A stretch of 64,000 nucleotides of DNA. Source: Zygnema cylindricum. Taxonomy: Eukaryota; Streptophyta; Zygnematophyceae; Zygnematales; Zygnemataceae. A program made the position numbers and the translations under genes. Shown here one piece after another: positions 10,301-22,479 of this stretch (positions within the stretch are counted from its first letter, which is position 1; the number at the start of each line of letters is the position of its first letter). The stretch lies in contig JBBHKE010002469.1 in assembly GCA_037447655.1 (NCBI GenBank), forward strand, positions 339,820-403,819. The letters are read 5' to 3'. The notes under the pieces are model-generated. The model was not told where the DNA came from, searched no databases, and worked only from the letters and a program-made list of their open reading frames with translations.

Positions 10301-10737
10301 CATCAAATGTTTATTCTTACCACTGGAAGTACAGAATATTGCAGTCCAATTCCAAAATAAAATCAAAACTAGAACCATTTGTTTCCTTAACGTAGGAACA
10401 ATTCTCTCTAAAAAAAAGAGGAAAAATGGACATGAAATATCATGATAAGGAGAGTTAGAGATGGAGGATAGCAAAATTCACTAATTAGTGTCCACTCCCC
10501 TTTTCACGCTAACATCTATGCGTCAAATGATTATTCTTACCACTGGAAGTACAAAATATTGCAGTCCAATTCCAAAATAAAATCAAAACTAGACCCATTT
10601 GTTTCCTTAACATAGGAACAATTCTCTCTAAATAAAAGAGAAAAAAGGGACATGAAATATCATGAGAAGGAGAGTTAGAGACGGAGGATAGCAAAATTCA
10701 CTAATTAGTGTTCACTCCCTTTTTCAAGCTAACATCA
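10301..10737. repeat. Tandem duplication, period about 220 bp, two units
   Basis: Unit 1 starts at 10301 (CATCAAATGTTTATTCTTAC) and unit 2 at 10521 (CGTCAAATGATTATTCTTAC). They stay closely similar through ACTGGAAGTACA, CAAAATAAAATCAAAACTAG and TTCACTAATTAGTG. No coding signal. It may be a satellite-like doublet or an unrecognised element. Confidence 0.85.
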
Positions 10738-11205
10738 ATTCCTTTCCTCTCTCTCTCCCCTCTTCAATTTACTGTATATAGAAAAAAGAAAGTACAAATT
10801 CGCACAAGAGGGAGGGAAAGAGGAGAGTTAGTCAAAATTAATAAAAACAATAAAATAAAATAAAATATGATGGGAACATGTGAATAAAAACGCATTTAAA
10901 ATCTAAAATGTAAAAAATAACAAAGTGGAGGATCAAAAAATTTAGAGGGAAAAGTGTGGTGAAGGCGTTGAAAAAAAAAACTTTCAAACCCCAAAGCGGT
11001 GTGCACCTTTCACTTTTATCTCAAATGTGGTTCTTATGGTTTAATGTATGAAGAGAAGAAGATGAAAATAGAATTCGCACAAGAGGGAGAATTTCGTAAT
11101 GAAAATAGAATAGGATGGGTCAACTATCACAAGTACAAAACATGATTGAAAATGAAAATTGTTGACGATCATCAAAGGCAGAAGATGAAAATCCCAACAA
11201 TAACT
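10738..11205. other. Non-coding stretch before the copia array
   Basis: Purine-rich, AT-rich sequence with a CTCTCT run near 10747. No gene or repeat identified. Confidence 0.6.
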
Positions 11206-12191
11206 TGTTGAATTTGGAAATCTTTACTCAGTAGATAGAGCTGTGAGGAGGAATTAAGGACTTAGAATATTCTGGGAAATGGAAACCTGTAATACCTACC
11301 TCAAATAGTGTTACAGTAATAGAAGATTAAGAGAGTGTACTGTACGGCCAGTTGGACACGCGTCGATAGGAAAAGGGTGTTGCAGGTTTTACGGAGTAGC
11401 GCCGATGACCAGTTACACGTGTCGGGAGAATAACGAGCGGATTGACGAAATTGGACAAACGAAACACAAACCGCATACCTGGGAAAGTATGGTACGGTTA
11501 GCCAAGAAGGGTCGTTGATTGACATCGAATTAACGAAGCGATTCACAAGGGACCACAAATGACGAAGCACACTTAGACGCTATCAGGTGCTTGGTACTAC
11601 ATGACAACAGTCAGCCGGATGCTATGGACCACTGCTGACTAAGCGCCATGAACATTTAATGTACGGTCTTCTATTTGTAAATATCTGAAAACAAGGATTT
11701 GTAGTTTAGCTAATTTAAAATAGTGTCGCACTTTTTAGATATAGAGAAATGGCAAAATTAGGGTTTGGAAGTTCTCTAGGAATAGTAAGTACAGTTTTAG
11801 TACTTTGTCGTAGCATAGGACAGTACTATAGTACAGTCACATAAATTAGTGTGACCAGTAGATACTCACTGTGAGTATATAGTTTAGGACTTAGACAAAT
11901 TGTGATTATCCAAGTCTTGGGATATTAATCTACTAAGGCAGTTTTTTTGAATCTGCAGTGTGAATATCTTATGGTTCACTAAAGCAATTGAGTTGAATCT
12001 TTGTAGAGTGATTCTACACTGTGCTTACTACTGTTATGTAGAATTTGAGTCTACATAGATTAGTGAGTTGCATTCTATCACATCTTGAAGTTGGCTGTTG
12101 AGTAGGGTGCTTGTTAGCTTCTACTTTAAATATCTACTTCCACTACTACTGCTTCTGGCTCTCCTCCTGCTACTGTGGTTGTAGAACAACA
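11206..12191 (+). repeat. Copia E LTR 1
   Basis: A 986-bp LTR with TG...CA ends. It holds GTAC-rich blocks (AGTACAGTTTTAGTACTTTG near 11788), a candidate TATATA near 11876, two copies of the TTAGGACTTAGA-type motif (about 11254 and 11883), and at its 3' end the first codons of gag. The gag ATG is mutated to ATA here. Confidence 0.9.
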
Positions 12192-13596
12192 GGTTATGGG
12201 CCTTTCATCAAGAATTCCTATATTCAATGGCCAAAAGTATGCATACTGGGCGGCGATGGTTGAATCCACATTTGAAACTGCTGATCTACTAGGGGTCTTG
12301 GATGGTACTTTAGATGAAACACATACGAGCTGGGCAAAGAAAAACTCACTAGCGCGAAACAATCTGATTTTGAGCATCTCCGAGAATTTGGTCATGTCTC
12401 GGCTCAAAATAAAGAAAGCAAAAGAAATATGGGAATCACTAAAAACTGCTTTTGAGAAGTCTAATGTCGAGGAGGAACTTCTGGTGGCTGGAAAAATCTG
12501 GGACTATAAATACTCCGGGGGGAGTATGGTGGAATATTGTGATAACTTTCATGCTCTGATTGATGCACATTCGTGTGCTAGTGGCTCATTTCCTAAGTTC
12601 CAGCAGGCAGCTTTACTTGTTATAGGACTCCCTAGTAACATGAAAGGAGTGTGTGTCCAGCTGAAAACTCATGATAAGTCTAGCTGGACATTTCAACTAA
12701 TATACAATCTGATCTTAGAAGAGGAAGCAACTACTTAAATACTTCAGGGAGAGAGAAAGGTAGAAGCTTTTAACACAGTTTTTGACAGAAAAAATTTACT
12801 TAATCAGAACAAAATTCAGGATAGGAATCAGAATCTGAATCAATATAACAATAGGCCAAATAGACAGTCTCCTACTTGCTTTTACTGTTATGAAAAGGGA
12901 CATGGATACAAGTACTGTTCGAAGCTGAAAAAGGCAAATGAAACAAGACTATATCGTCCAGGCTGGCAGCAAAGCCCATATCATAAGGGCTTTTCTAGGA
13001 ACTCTTCTCGTGGAACTGCTCTCTTTTCAGGTTTTGCAACGAAAGAGGATGATCCATTGTCTTATGTTGAAGGTGAAGAAGCAGAATTATTCGCAATTGC
13101 GGCATCTATGGAGGGTCAAAAAGATACAGGATGGATCATGGATACCGCAGCCCCGGCACACATGTGTTGGAACAAGTCCAGTTTTTCCAACCTCAAGGCG
13201 ACAACTCCGAAGAACATCTACTATGCCTGCGGCATGAGTGTGCAAACTTCAGCACAGGGTGATGTATCTTTAATGGTAGATGTGGGGGGAAAGTCGGTAG
13301 AAAGAACTCTCCACAATGTGTTATATGTACGTGAGTTCAAAAAGAATCTATTTTCTACTTCTTTGGTAGAGAGCAAAGGCTTTGATGTAGTCCTCAAAGG
13401 AGGCATACAGGTTATTAGCAAGCTTGGTAAAGTTGCTGTGACAGAAACTAGAGATGCAAGCAAGATGTATAAGATGGATATGGTTGAATACAAAGAAAAT
13501 GATGTTCTCTATTCCAGTGTATTGTCTGTTAATGAGCTATGGCATAAGAGATTAGGCCATGTCAATCATGATAGCTTAAAAAAGATGGTGAAGTAA
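12121..13596 (+). pseudogene. Copia E unit 1 gag-protease
   Basis: The frame runs from inside the LTR through the primer site. The N-terminal Gag has the copia-type block (IPIFNGQKYAYWAAMVESTF, DLLGVLDGTLDE). A CCHC knuckle CFYCYEKGHGYKYC lies at about 12877-12918, and the protease active site at WIMDTAAPAHMCW (13132 on) with D-T-A in place of the usual D-S/T-G. The GAG-pre-integrase block ELWHKRLGHVNHDSL follows. Stops TAA at 12736 and TAA at 13594 break an otherwise constant frame. The Ala after the active-site D-T is shared with unit 2, so it is a family feature. Confidence 0.88.
12192..12206 (+). promoter_or_regulatory. Copia E primer-binding site, half-tRNA type (array unit 1)
   Basis: GGTTATGGGCCTTTC directly abuts the LTR. 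GGTTATGGGCC is complementary to the anticodon arm of eukaryotic initiator tRNA-Met (CCCAUAACC), not to its 3' end. Drosophila copia uses the same region, primed by a cleaved 5' half of the tRNA. The same bases are read in frame as gag codons V-M-G. Confidence 0.75.
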
Positions 13597-14760
13597 GGAA
13601 AGGTCAAGGGTGTTTCTCTTACTTCTCAGCTTGTGAAATCATGTGATGGATGCTCTCTTGGCAAGATTTACATTTTACCTTCTCCATAGCAATCTAACCA
13701 CAGATCGGACAAGGTTCTACAACTTATCCACTCAGATGTTCTCGGGCCATCACAAGTTCCATCAACTGGTGGTGTTCACTTCATGGTTATATTCACTGAT
13801 GACTTCTCGCGGTTCACAAAAGTTTACTTCATGCAGCACAAGAGTGAAGTGTTTATACACTTCAAACACAACAAGGCATGGGCAGAAAAACTGCATGGGG
13901 TTTTGATCTTCTCACTAAGATCGGACAACAGAGGAGAATATACATCAAAGGAGTTCGAACACTTTCTCCTCCAAGAAGGTATTAATCATAACGTGACAAT
14001 TTCCTACACACCGGAACAGAATGGTGTATCTGAAAGACTAAATAGAACTGTAACAGAAAGTGCTAGATCTAAGCTTGCAGAAAAAGGTTTAGATTTGAAA
14101 TTTTGGGCTGAAGCACTCAATTGTGCGGTATATATTAAAAATAGAATTGCATCTAGATCGGTTGAGACTACACCCTATGAACTCTGGACAGGCATGAAAC
14201 CAGATGTTAGTCACTTTAAAGTATTTGGCAGCAAATATTTTGTCTTAGACACATCGCAGACTAGATGGAAAATGGAAGCTAAGGGCTTACCTGGAATCTT
14301 TATGGGATATGATGACAATGCAAAAGGTTATAGGGTATATGTCTTAGAGAAAAAGAAAGTTATTGTATGTAGAAATATACAGTTGAAAGATGAACAAGAT
14401 TCGGTTTATCTGTTCACAATCACCGATTGTGAACAACCAAGAAAGGTACAAGAATATGTGATCTTTCAGCATACTCACCCTATCTATTTTCAGTCACAAT
14501 CACTGGCTACAACTACACCTCACAAGTTCCTCTACCAGATGCAGCACCTGTTGCAGAACCACAATCTACACAACTTCCTACTCATGTGGAATCAGCAAAT
14601 CCAGATCCAGTTTCGGCACCTGCAACAGCTCAGAACACAAAAGCAAATAGCAGGCTGCCGACAATTTCAGCGTCAGAATTTCTGGGGGGAAGAAGAACGA
14701 GCAGTCGTCTGCAAGCAAGCTCACATTTTGCTTTCTCTGCAACTACAACGGAACTGCTAA
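13597..14760 (+). pseudogene. Copia E unit 1 integrase
   Basis: Same frame as gag-protease after a TAG near 13687. HHCC remnant CDGCSLGK, first catalytic Asp in IHSDVLGPSQ, second in SLRSDNRGEYTSKEF, Glu in NGVSERLNRT, then WAEALNCAVYIKNR and the C-terminal segment GYDDNAKGYRVYVLEKKK. A one-base deletion near 14517 relative to unit 2 shifts the frame, so the last 80 residues of the open segment are read in the wrong frame. Confidence 0.88.
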
Positions 14761-14765
14761 CAATT

Positions 14766-15728
14766 TAGGAGGCCTTCTCATCACTAGAGAGAAATCACTG
14801 GATCGAAGCGGTAAATGACGAAATGAAGTCTATTATGGAGGCGCAGACGTGGGAGCTAGTGGATCTTCCTCCGGGCAGGAAAGCCATCGGCAGCAAATGG
14901 GTGTTCAAAGTGAAGCTCTACCCGGATAACACCATCGAAAGATACAAGCCCAGACTTGTGGCCAAAGGTTACAATCAAAATGAAGGTATTGATTTTGAGG
15001 AAACCTTCTCTCTAGTTGCCAGATTTCCCACTGTTAGAATCTTACTAAGTTTGGCTGCTATAGAAAACATGGAAATCCATCAGATGGACATTAAGACTGC
15101 CTTCCTGCATAGAGAATTAGAGGAGACCATTAACATGAAACAACCGGAGATGAATGCAGAGAAAGGGAAAAAAGACATAGTGTGTAAACTAGTAAAATCC
15201 TTGTATGGGCTGAAACAAGCCCCTAGACAATGGAACCTAAAACTGGATGAATTTCTTACTGGACTAGGATTTCAAAGGATTAGTTTAGATCATTCAGTGT
15301 ATGTAGTGCAAGGGGAGGATGGGATTCTTTATATTGATGTATATGTGGATGACTTGCTTTTAATAAGCAAATCTATGGATGAAATAAATCGAATTAAAAT
15401 GGCTTTAAGGTCGAGATTCAAGATGAAGGACCTTGGTGAATCTAAGTATATCTTAGGAATACAGGTAGAGAGAGACAGAAACAGAAAACTAATTATGTTA
15501 TCCCAAAAGAAAGCTATAAGTAATATGCTGGAAAATTTTGAAATGAAAGATGTAAAAGGATTTGTTACTCCCATGGAATTCATACAAAAGCTTGATGGAA
15601 GTGAGTCAGACTCATGCATAATGGTTAGTGAGAGTCTAGAGTCAGGGGTGGAAGAATTTATGGCTTCAAAGCCGTATAGACAGGTAGTGGGGAAGTTTCA
15701 TATACTTCATGAATTGTACGAGACCTGA
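14766..15728 (+). pseudogene. Copia E unit 1 reverse transcriptase
   Basis: Typical copia [68 protein letters not shown] and the catalytic YVDDLLLIS (about 15340-15365), then MKDLGESKYILGI. An inserted G at about 15690 (GTGGGGAAG against GTGGGAAG in unit 2) ends the frame at 15728. Confidence 0.92.
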
Positions 15729-16329
15729 CATTGCAGCAGCTGTAGAAGTCCTAAGTAGAAGTCTGCAGATTACCAAGAGGGCAGACTGGGAAGCCGCAAA
15801 AAGAGTTTTGAGATACCTTGCAGGCACTCGAGATCTTAAGCCGATACTCGGAGGAGGAGAAGTGAAAATGCAAACTTGGAGTGACGCGAGCTATGGGGAT
15901 ATGCCAAGCCGAAAATCCACAACCGGCTTTGTCCTAAAGATCAGAGATGGAACTTGCTCTTGGAGCAGCAAACACCAAAAGGTTACAGCATAGTCTACAA
16001 TGGAGTCAGAGTACATGGCGACAGCTTCTGCACTCAAAGAACTCCTATGGGTTAAGTCAATTTTGAAGGGACTTCGATAAATGCAGACAGGTCCACAAAT
16101 TATTTGGTGTGAGAATCAGGCACCCATTGTTATTGCTACTAACCCGAGTCATCATTTTAAGAGCAAGCACATGGATGTCAGACTTCATTTTGTGAGGGAA
16201 AATGTACTTGCAACAGTGTTAAAATTGTGTTATTTAACGGATGAGAAAATAGATGCTGACATGCTAACCAAACCCCTTCGTGCTCCTAAGTTGCAGTTTT
16301 GTAGAAAGGCTATTGGGCTGAGTGAGTGA
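15709..16329 (+). pseudogene. Copia E unit 1 RNase H
   Basis: NCTRPDIAAAVEVLSRSL and WSDASYGDMPSRKSTTGFVL with the RNase H Asp, a TAG at 15991 where an intact copia element has a sense codon, then ESEYMATASALKELLWV, a second stop at 16078, and NPSHHFKSKHMDVRLHFVRE up to the end of pol at 16327. The polypurine tract (AATTTAGGGGAG) follows at about 16341-16352. Confidence 0.88.
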
Positions 16330-16352
16330 CTGAGTCTAAAAATTTAGGGGAG

Positions 16353-17332
16353 TGTTGAATTTGGAAATCTTTACTCAGTAGATAGAGCTGTGAGGAGGAA
16401 TTAAGGACTTAGAATATTTTGGGATATGAAAACCTGTAATACTTACCTCAAATAGTGTTACAGTAATAAAAGATTAAGAGAGTGTATTGTACAGCCAGTT
16501 GGACACGCGTCGGCAGGAAAAGGGTGTTGCAGGTTTTACGCAGTAGCGCCGATGACCAGTTACACGTGTCGGGAGAATAACGAGCGGATTGACGAAATCG
16601 GGCGAAGGGAACACAAACTGCATATCTGGGAAAGTATGGTACGGTCAGCCAAGAAGGGCCGTTGATTGACATCGAATTAACGGACGCGATTCAAAAGGGA
16701 CCACAAATGACGAAGCACACTTCGACGGTATAAGGTGCTTTGGACTACACGACAAGAGTGAGTCGGATGCATCTCGACCACTGCTGACTAAGCGCCAAGA
16801 ACATTTAATGTACATCTGTAAATATCTAGAAACAAGGATTTGTAGTTTAGCTAATTTAAAATAGTGTCGCACTATTCAGATTTAGAGAAATGGCAAAATT
16901 AGGTTTTGGAATTACTCTAGGAATAGTAAGTACAGTTTTAGTACTTTGTCGTAGCATAGGACAGTACTGTAGTACAGTCACATAAATTATTGTGACCAGT
17001 AGATACTCACTGTGAGTATATAGTTTAGGACTTAGACAAATTGTGATTATCCAAGTCTTGGGATATTAATCTACTAAGGCAGTTTTTGTGAATCTGCAGT
17101 GTGAATATCTTATGGTTGACTGGATCAATTAAGTTAAATCTTTGTAGAGTGATTCTACACTATGCTTACTACTGTTATGCAGAATTTTAGTCTGCATAGA
17201 TCAATGAGTTGCATTCTATCACATCTTGAAGTTGGCTGTTGAGTAGGGTGCTTGTTAGCTTCTACTTTAAATATCTACTTCCACTACTACTGCTTCTGGC
17301 TCTCCTCCTGCTACTGTGGTTGTAGAACAACA
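16353..17332 (+). repeat. Copia E LTR 2 (shared middle LTR)
   Basis: A 980-bp LTR serving as 3' LTR of unit 1 and 5' LTR of unit 2. It has the same ends and motifs as LTR 1, with a gap around 16812 relative to the outer LTRs. Confidence 0.9.
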
Positions 17333-18863
17333 GGTTATGGGCCTTTCATCAAGAATTCCTATATTCAATGGCCAAAAGTATGCATACTGGGCGGCGATGG
17401 TTGAATCCACATTTGAAACTGCTGATCTACTAGGGGTCTTGGATGGTACTTTAGATGAAACAGATACGAGCTGGGTGAAGAAAAACTCACTTGCGCGAAA
17501 CAATCTGATTTTGTGCATCTCCGAGAATTTGGTCATGTCTCGGCTCAAAATGAAGGAAGCAAAAGAAATATGGGAATCACTAAAAACTGCTTTTGAGAAG
17601 TCTAATGTTGAGGAGGAACTTCTGGTGGCTGGACAAATCTGGGACTATAAATACTCCGGGGGGAGTTTGGTGGAATATTGTGATAACTTTCATGCTCTGA
17701 TTGATGCACATTCGTGTGCTAGTGGCTCATTTCCTAAGTTCCAGCAGGCAGCTTTACTTGTTATAGGACTCCCTAGTAACATGAAAGGAGTGTCTGTCCA
17801 GCTGAAAACTCATGATAAGTCTAGTTGGACATTTCAACTAATATACAATCTGATCTTAGAAGAGGAAGCAACTACTAAAATACTTCAGGGAGAGAGAAAG
17901 GTAGAAGCTTTGAACACAGTTTTTGACAGAAAAAAATTACTTAATCAGAACAAAATTCAGGATAGGAATCAGAATATGAATCAATATAACAATAGGCCAA
18001 ATAGACAGTCTCCTACTTGCTTTTACTGTTATGAAAAAGGACATGGATACAAGTACTGTTTGAAGCTGAAAAAGGCAAATGAAACAAGACTATATCGTCC
18101 AGGCTGGCAGCAAAGCCCATATCATAAGGGTTTTTCTAAGAACTCTTCTCGTGGAACTGCTCTCTTCTCAGGTTCTGCAACGAAAGAGGATGATCCATTC
18201 TCTTATGCTGAAGGTGAAGAAGCAGAATTATTCGCAATTGCGACATCTATGGAGGGTCAAAAAGATACAGGATGGATCATGGATACCGCAGCTTCGGCAC
18301 ACATGTGTTGGAACAAGTCCTGTTTTTCCAACCTCAAGGCGACAACTCCCAAGAACATCTACTATGCCTGCGGCATGAGTGTGCAAACTTCAGCACAGGG
18401 TGATGTATCTTTAATGGTAGATGTGGGGAAAAATTCGGTAGAAAGAACTCTCCACAATGTGTTATATGTACCTGAGTTCAAAAAGAATCTATTTTCTACT
18501 TCTTTGGTAGAGAGCAATGGCTTTGATGTAGTCCTCAAAGGAGGCAGACAGGTTATTAGCAAGCTTGGTAAAGTTGCTGTGACAGGAACTAGAGATCTAA
18601 GCAAGATGTATAGGATGGATATGGTTGAATACAAAACAAATGATGTTCTCTATTCCAGTGTATTGTCTGTTAATGAGCTATGGCATAAGAGATTAGGCCA
18701 TGTCAATCATGATAGCTTACAAAAGATGGTGAAGTCAGGAAAGGTTAAGGGTGTTTCTTTTACTTCTCCGCCTGTGAAATCATGTGATGGATGCTCTCTT
18801 GGCAAGGTTCACATATTACCTTTTCCACAACAATCTGACCACAGATCGGACAAGGTTCTATAA
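17262..18863 (+). pseudogene. Copia E unit 2 gag-protease (longest open copy)
   Basis: An uninterrupted 515-codon segment (17316-18863), with likely upstream gag codons inside the LTR. Gag block IPIFNGQKYAYWAAMV, CCHC knuckle CFYCYEKGHGYKYC, protease WIMDTAASAHMCWNKS, GAG-pre-integrase ELWHKRLGHVNHDSLQ and the start of the integrase zinc finger CDGCSLGK. The frame ends at TAA 18861, where unit 1 reads CAA, so a single C-to-T change made the stop. The presumed gag start in the LTR is ATA rather than ATG. The primer-binding site (17333-17343) is translated as part of gag. Confidence 0.9.
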
Positions 18864-19436
18864 CTTATCCACTCGGATGTTCTCGGTCCATCACAAGTTC
18901 CATGAGCTGGTGGTGTTCACTACTTGGTTACATTCACTGATGACTACTCGAGGTTCACAAAAGTTTACTTCATGCAGCACAAGAGTGAAGTGTTTACACA
19001 CTTCAAACGCTACAAGGCATGGGCAGAAAAGCTGCATGGGGTTCCGATCTTGGCACTAAGATCGGACAATGGAGGAGAATATACTTCAAAGGAGTTCCAA
19101 CAGTTTCTCCTCCAGGAAGGTATCAGTCATAACCTAACAGTTCCGTTCACACCGGAACAGAATGGTGTATTTGAAAGACTAAATAGAACCGTAACAGAAA
19201 GTGCTAGATCTATGTTTTCAAACAAAGGTTTAAATTTGAAATTCTGGGCTGAAGCACTCAATTGTGCGGTTTATATTAAAAATAGAATTGCATCTAGATC
19301 TGTTGAGACTACACCCTATGAAATCCGGACAGGCATGAAACCAGATGTTAGTCACTTTAAAGTATTTGGCAGTAAATGTTTTGTCTTAGACACATCGAAG
19401 ACTAGATGGAAAATGGAAGCTAAGGGCTTACTGTAA
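18864..19436 (+). pseudogene. Copia E unit 2 integrase core
   Basis: Continues in the gag-protease frame: IHSDVLGPS, FTDDYSRFTKVYFMQ, ALRSDNGGEYTSKEF and NGVFERLNRTVTESA supply the D-D-E residues. It ends at TAA 19434, where a small deletion relative to unit 1 (TTACCTGGAATC) shifts the frame. Confidence 0.9.
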
Positions 19437-19441
19437 TCATT

Positions 19442-19942
19442 ATGGGATATGCTAACAATGAAAAAGGTTATAGGGTATATGTCTTAGAGAAAAAGAAAGT
19501 TATTGTATGTAGAAATGTACAGTTGAAAGATGAAAAGGATTCGGTTGATCTGTTCACAAACACCAAATGTGAACAAACAAGAAAGGTACAAGAATATGTG
19601 ATCTTTCAGCATACTCACCCTGTCTATTTTCAGTCACAGTCACCGGCTACAACTACATCTCCACAGGTTCCTCTACCAGATGCAGCACCTGCTGCAGAAC
19701 CAGAATCTACACAACTTCCTACACATGTGGAATCAGCAAATCCAGATCCAGTTTCGGCACCTGCAACAGCTCAGAACAGGAAAGCAAATAGCAGGTTGCC
19801 GACAATTTCAGCGTCAGAATTTCCGAGGGGAAGAAGAACCAGCAGCCGTCTGCAAGCAAGCTCACATTTTGCTTTCTCTGCAGCTACAACGGAACCGCTA
19901 ACAATTCAGGTGGCCTTCTCATCACCAGAGAGAAATCACTAG
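19442..19942 (+). pseudogene. Copia E unit 2 integrase C-terminus and linker to RT
   Basis: GYANNEKGYRVYVLEKKK, then a Pro/Ser/Ala-rich linker (PATAQNRKANSRLPTISASE) and RRTSSRLQASSHFAFS. A TAG at 19940 stands where the E3 copy has TGG, and a second TAG at about 19985 where unit 1 has CAG. Both are single transitions. Confidence 0.85.
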
Positions 19943-19988
19943 ATCGAAGCAGTAAATGACGAAATGAAGTCAATCATGGAGGCGTAGA

Positions 19989-21133
19989 CGTGGGAGCTGG
20001 TGGATCTTCCTCCGGGCAGGAAAGCCATCGGTAGCAAATGGGTGTTCAAAGTGAAGCTCAACCCGGATAACACCATCGAAAGATACAAGGCCAGACTTGT
20101 GGCCAAAGGTTACAATCAGAAAGAAGGTATTGATTTTGAGGAAACCTTCTCTCCAATTGTCACATTTCCCATTGTTAGAATCTTACTAAGTTTGGCAGCT
20201 ATAGAAACCATGGAAGTCCACCAGATGGACGTTAAGATGAACTTCCTGCATGGAGAATTAGAGGAGACCATTTACATGAAGCAACTGGAGATGTATGTAG
20301 AGAAAGGGAAAGAAATCTTAGTGTGTAAACAAATAATATCTTTGTATGGGCTGAATCAAGCCCCAAGACAATGGAACCTAAAACTGGATGAATATCTTAC
20401 TGGACTAGGATTTCAAAGGATTAGTTCAGATCATTCAGTGTACGTACTGCAATGGGAGGATGGGATTCTATATATTTCTGTATATGTGGATGACTTGCTT
20501 TTAATAAGCAAGTCTATTGATGAAATAAATCGAATTAAAGCGGCTTTAAGGTCGAGATTCGAGATGAAGGACCTTGGTGAATCTAAGTATATCTTAGGAA
20601 TACAGGTAGAGAGAGACAGAAATAGAAAACTAATAATGTTAACCCAAAAGGAAGCAATAAATAATATGCTGGAAAAATTTGAAATGAAAGATGTAAAAGG
20701 ATCTGTTACTCCCATAGAATTCAGACAGAAGCTTGATGGAAGTGAGTCAGACTCACGCATAATGGTTAGTGAGAGTTTAAAGTCAAGGGAGGAAGAATTT
20801 ATGGCTTCCAAGCCGTATAGACAGGTAGTGGGAAGTCTCATATACTTCATGAATTGTACGAGACCTTACATTGCAGCAGCTGTAGGAGTCCTAAGTAGAA
20901 GTCTGCAGAATCCCAAGAGGGCAGACTGGGAAGCCGCAAAAAGAGTTTTGAGATACCTTGCAGGCACTCGAGATCTTAAGCTGATACTCGGAGGAGGAGA
21001 AGTGAAAATGCAGACTTGGAGTGACGCCAGCTATGGGGATATGCCAAGCCGAAAATCCACAACCGGCTTTGTCCTAAAGATCGGAGATGGAACTTGCTCC
21101 TGGAGCAGCAAACACCAAAAGGTTACAGCATAG
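19989..21133 (+). pseudogene. Copia E unit 2 RT and start of RNase H
   Basis: A 377-codon open segment in the frame of the preceding linker. [48 protein letters not shown] and catalytic YVDDLLLIS (about 20481). RNase H: WSDASYGDMPSRKSTTGFVL. Substitutions in usually fixed positions (LNQAPRQ for LKQAPRQ, KMNFLHG for KTAFLHG) indicate decay without purifying selection. It ends at TAG 21131. Confidence 0.92.
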
Positions 21134-21469
21134 TCTACAATGGAGTCAGAGTACATGGCAACAACTTCTGCACTCAAAGAACTCCTATGGGTTAAGTCCA
21201 TTTTGCAAGGACTTGGATAAATGCAGACAGGTCCACAGATTCTTTGGTGTGACAATCAAGCAACCATTGTTATTGCTACTAACCCGAGTCATCATTTTAA
21301 GAGCAAGCACATGGATGTCAGACTTCATTTTGTGAGGGAAAATGCACTTGCAAGAGTGTTAAAATTGTGTTATTTAACGGATGAGAAAATAGATGCTGAC
21401 ATGCTAACCAAACACCTTCGTGCTCCTAAGTTGCAGTTTTGTAGAAAGGCTATTGGGCTGAGTGAGTGA
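21134..21469 (+). pseudogene. Copia E unit 2 RNase H C-terminus
   Basis: Same frame after the TAG: ESEYMATTSALKELLWV, then ATIVIATNPSHHFKSKHMDV and DEKIDADMLTKHLRAPKLQF. A stop at 21218 splits it. The polypurine tract GATTTAGGGGAG precedes LTR 3. Confidence 0.88.
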
Positions 21470-21492
21470 CTGAGTCTAAAGATTTAGGGGAG

Positions 21493-22479
21493 TGTTGAAT
21501 TTGGAAATCTTTACTCAGTAGATAGAGCTGTGAGGAGGAATTAAGGACTTAGAATATTTTGGGAAATGAAAACCTGTAATACTTACCTCAAATAGTGTTA
21601 CAGTAATAAAAGATTAAGAGAGTGTACTGTACGGCCAGTTGGACACGCGTCGGCAGGAAAAGGGTGTTGCAGGTTTTACGCAGTAGCGCCGATGACCAGT
21701 TACACGTGTCGGGAGAATAACGAGCGGATTGACGAAATCGGGCGAACGGAACACAAACCGCATATCTGGGAAATTATGGTACGGTCAGCCAAGAAGGGCC
21801 GTTGATTGACATCGAATTAACGGACGCGATTCAGAAGGGACCACAAATGACGAAGCACACTTCGACGGTATCAGGTGCTTCGTACTACACGACAACAGTC
21901 AGTCGGATGCTATGGACCACTGCTGACTAAGCGCCAAGAACATTTAGTGTACGGTCTTCTATCTGTAAATATCTAGAAACAAGGATTTGTAGTTTAGCTA
22001 ATTTAAAATAGTGTCGCACTATTCAGATTTAGAGAAATGGCAAAATTAGGTTTTGGAAGTACTCTAGGAATAGTAAGTACAGTTTTAGTACTTTGTCGTA
22101 GCATAGGACAGTACTATAGTACAGTCACATAAATTATTGTGACCAGTAGATACTCACTGTGAGTATATAGTTTAGGACTTAGACAAATTGTGATTATCCA
22201 AGTCTTGGGATATTAATCTACTAAGGCAGTTTTTGTGAATCTGTAGTGTGAATATCTTATAGTTCACTTAATCAAATGAGTTGAATCTTTGTAGAGTGAT
22301 TCTACACTGTGCTTACTACTGTTATGTAGAATTTGAGTCTACATAGATTAGTGAGTTGCATTCTATCACATATTAAAGTTGGCTGTTGAGTAGGGTGCTT
22401 GTTAGCTTCTACTTTAAATATCTACTTCCACTACTACTGCTTCTGGCTCTCCTCCTGCTACTGTGGTTGTAGAACAACA
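21493..22479 (+). repeat. Copia E LTR 3 (3' LTR of the array)
   Basis: A 987-bp LTR that ends exactly at GTAGAACAACA, followed by unrelated sequence (CCAACATCTAGG). This confirms that the LTR includes the gag N-terminal codons and ends just before the primer-binding site. Confidence 0.9.

Larger units (their letters stand above)
11206..22479 (+). mobile_element. Tandem Ty1/copia array, family E (LTR-int-LTR-int-LTR)
   Basis: Three near-identical LTRs (11206-12191, 16353-17332, 21493-22479) separate two internal regions of almost equal length (12192-16352 and 17333-21492, 4161 and 4160 bp). Each LTR starts TGTTGAATTTGG and ends GTAGAACAACA. Each internal region opens with the primer-binding site GGTTATGGGCC and closes with the polypurine stretch TTTAGGGGAG. 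Order within each is gag, protease, integrase, RT, RNase H, the Ty1/copia order. A shared middle LTR is the product expected from recombination between elements or circular copies. The outer flanks (TAACT, CCAAC) do not match, so no target duplication is visible. Confidence 0.92.
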
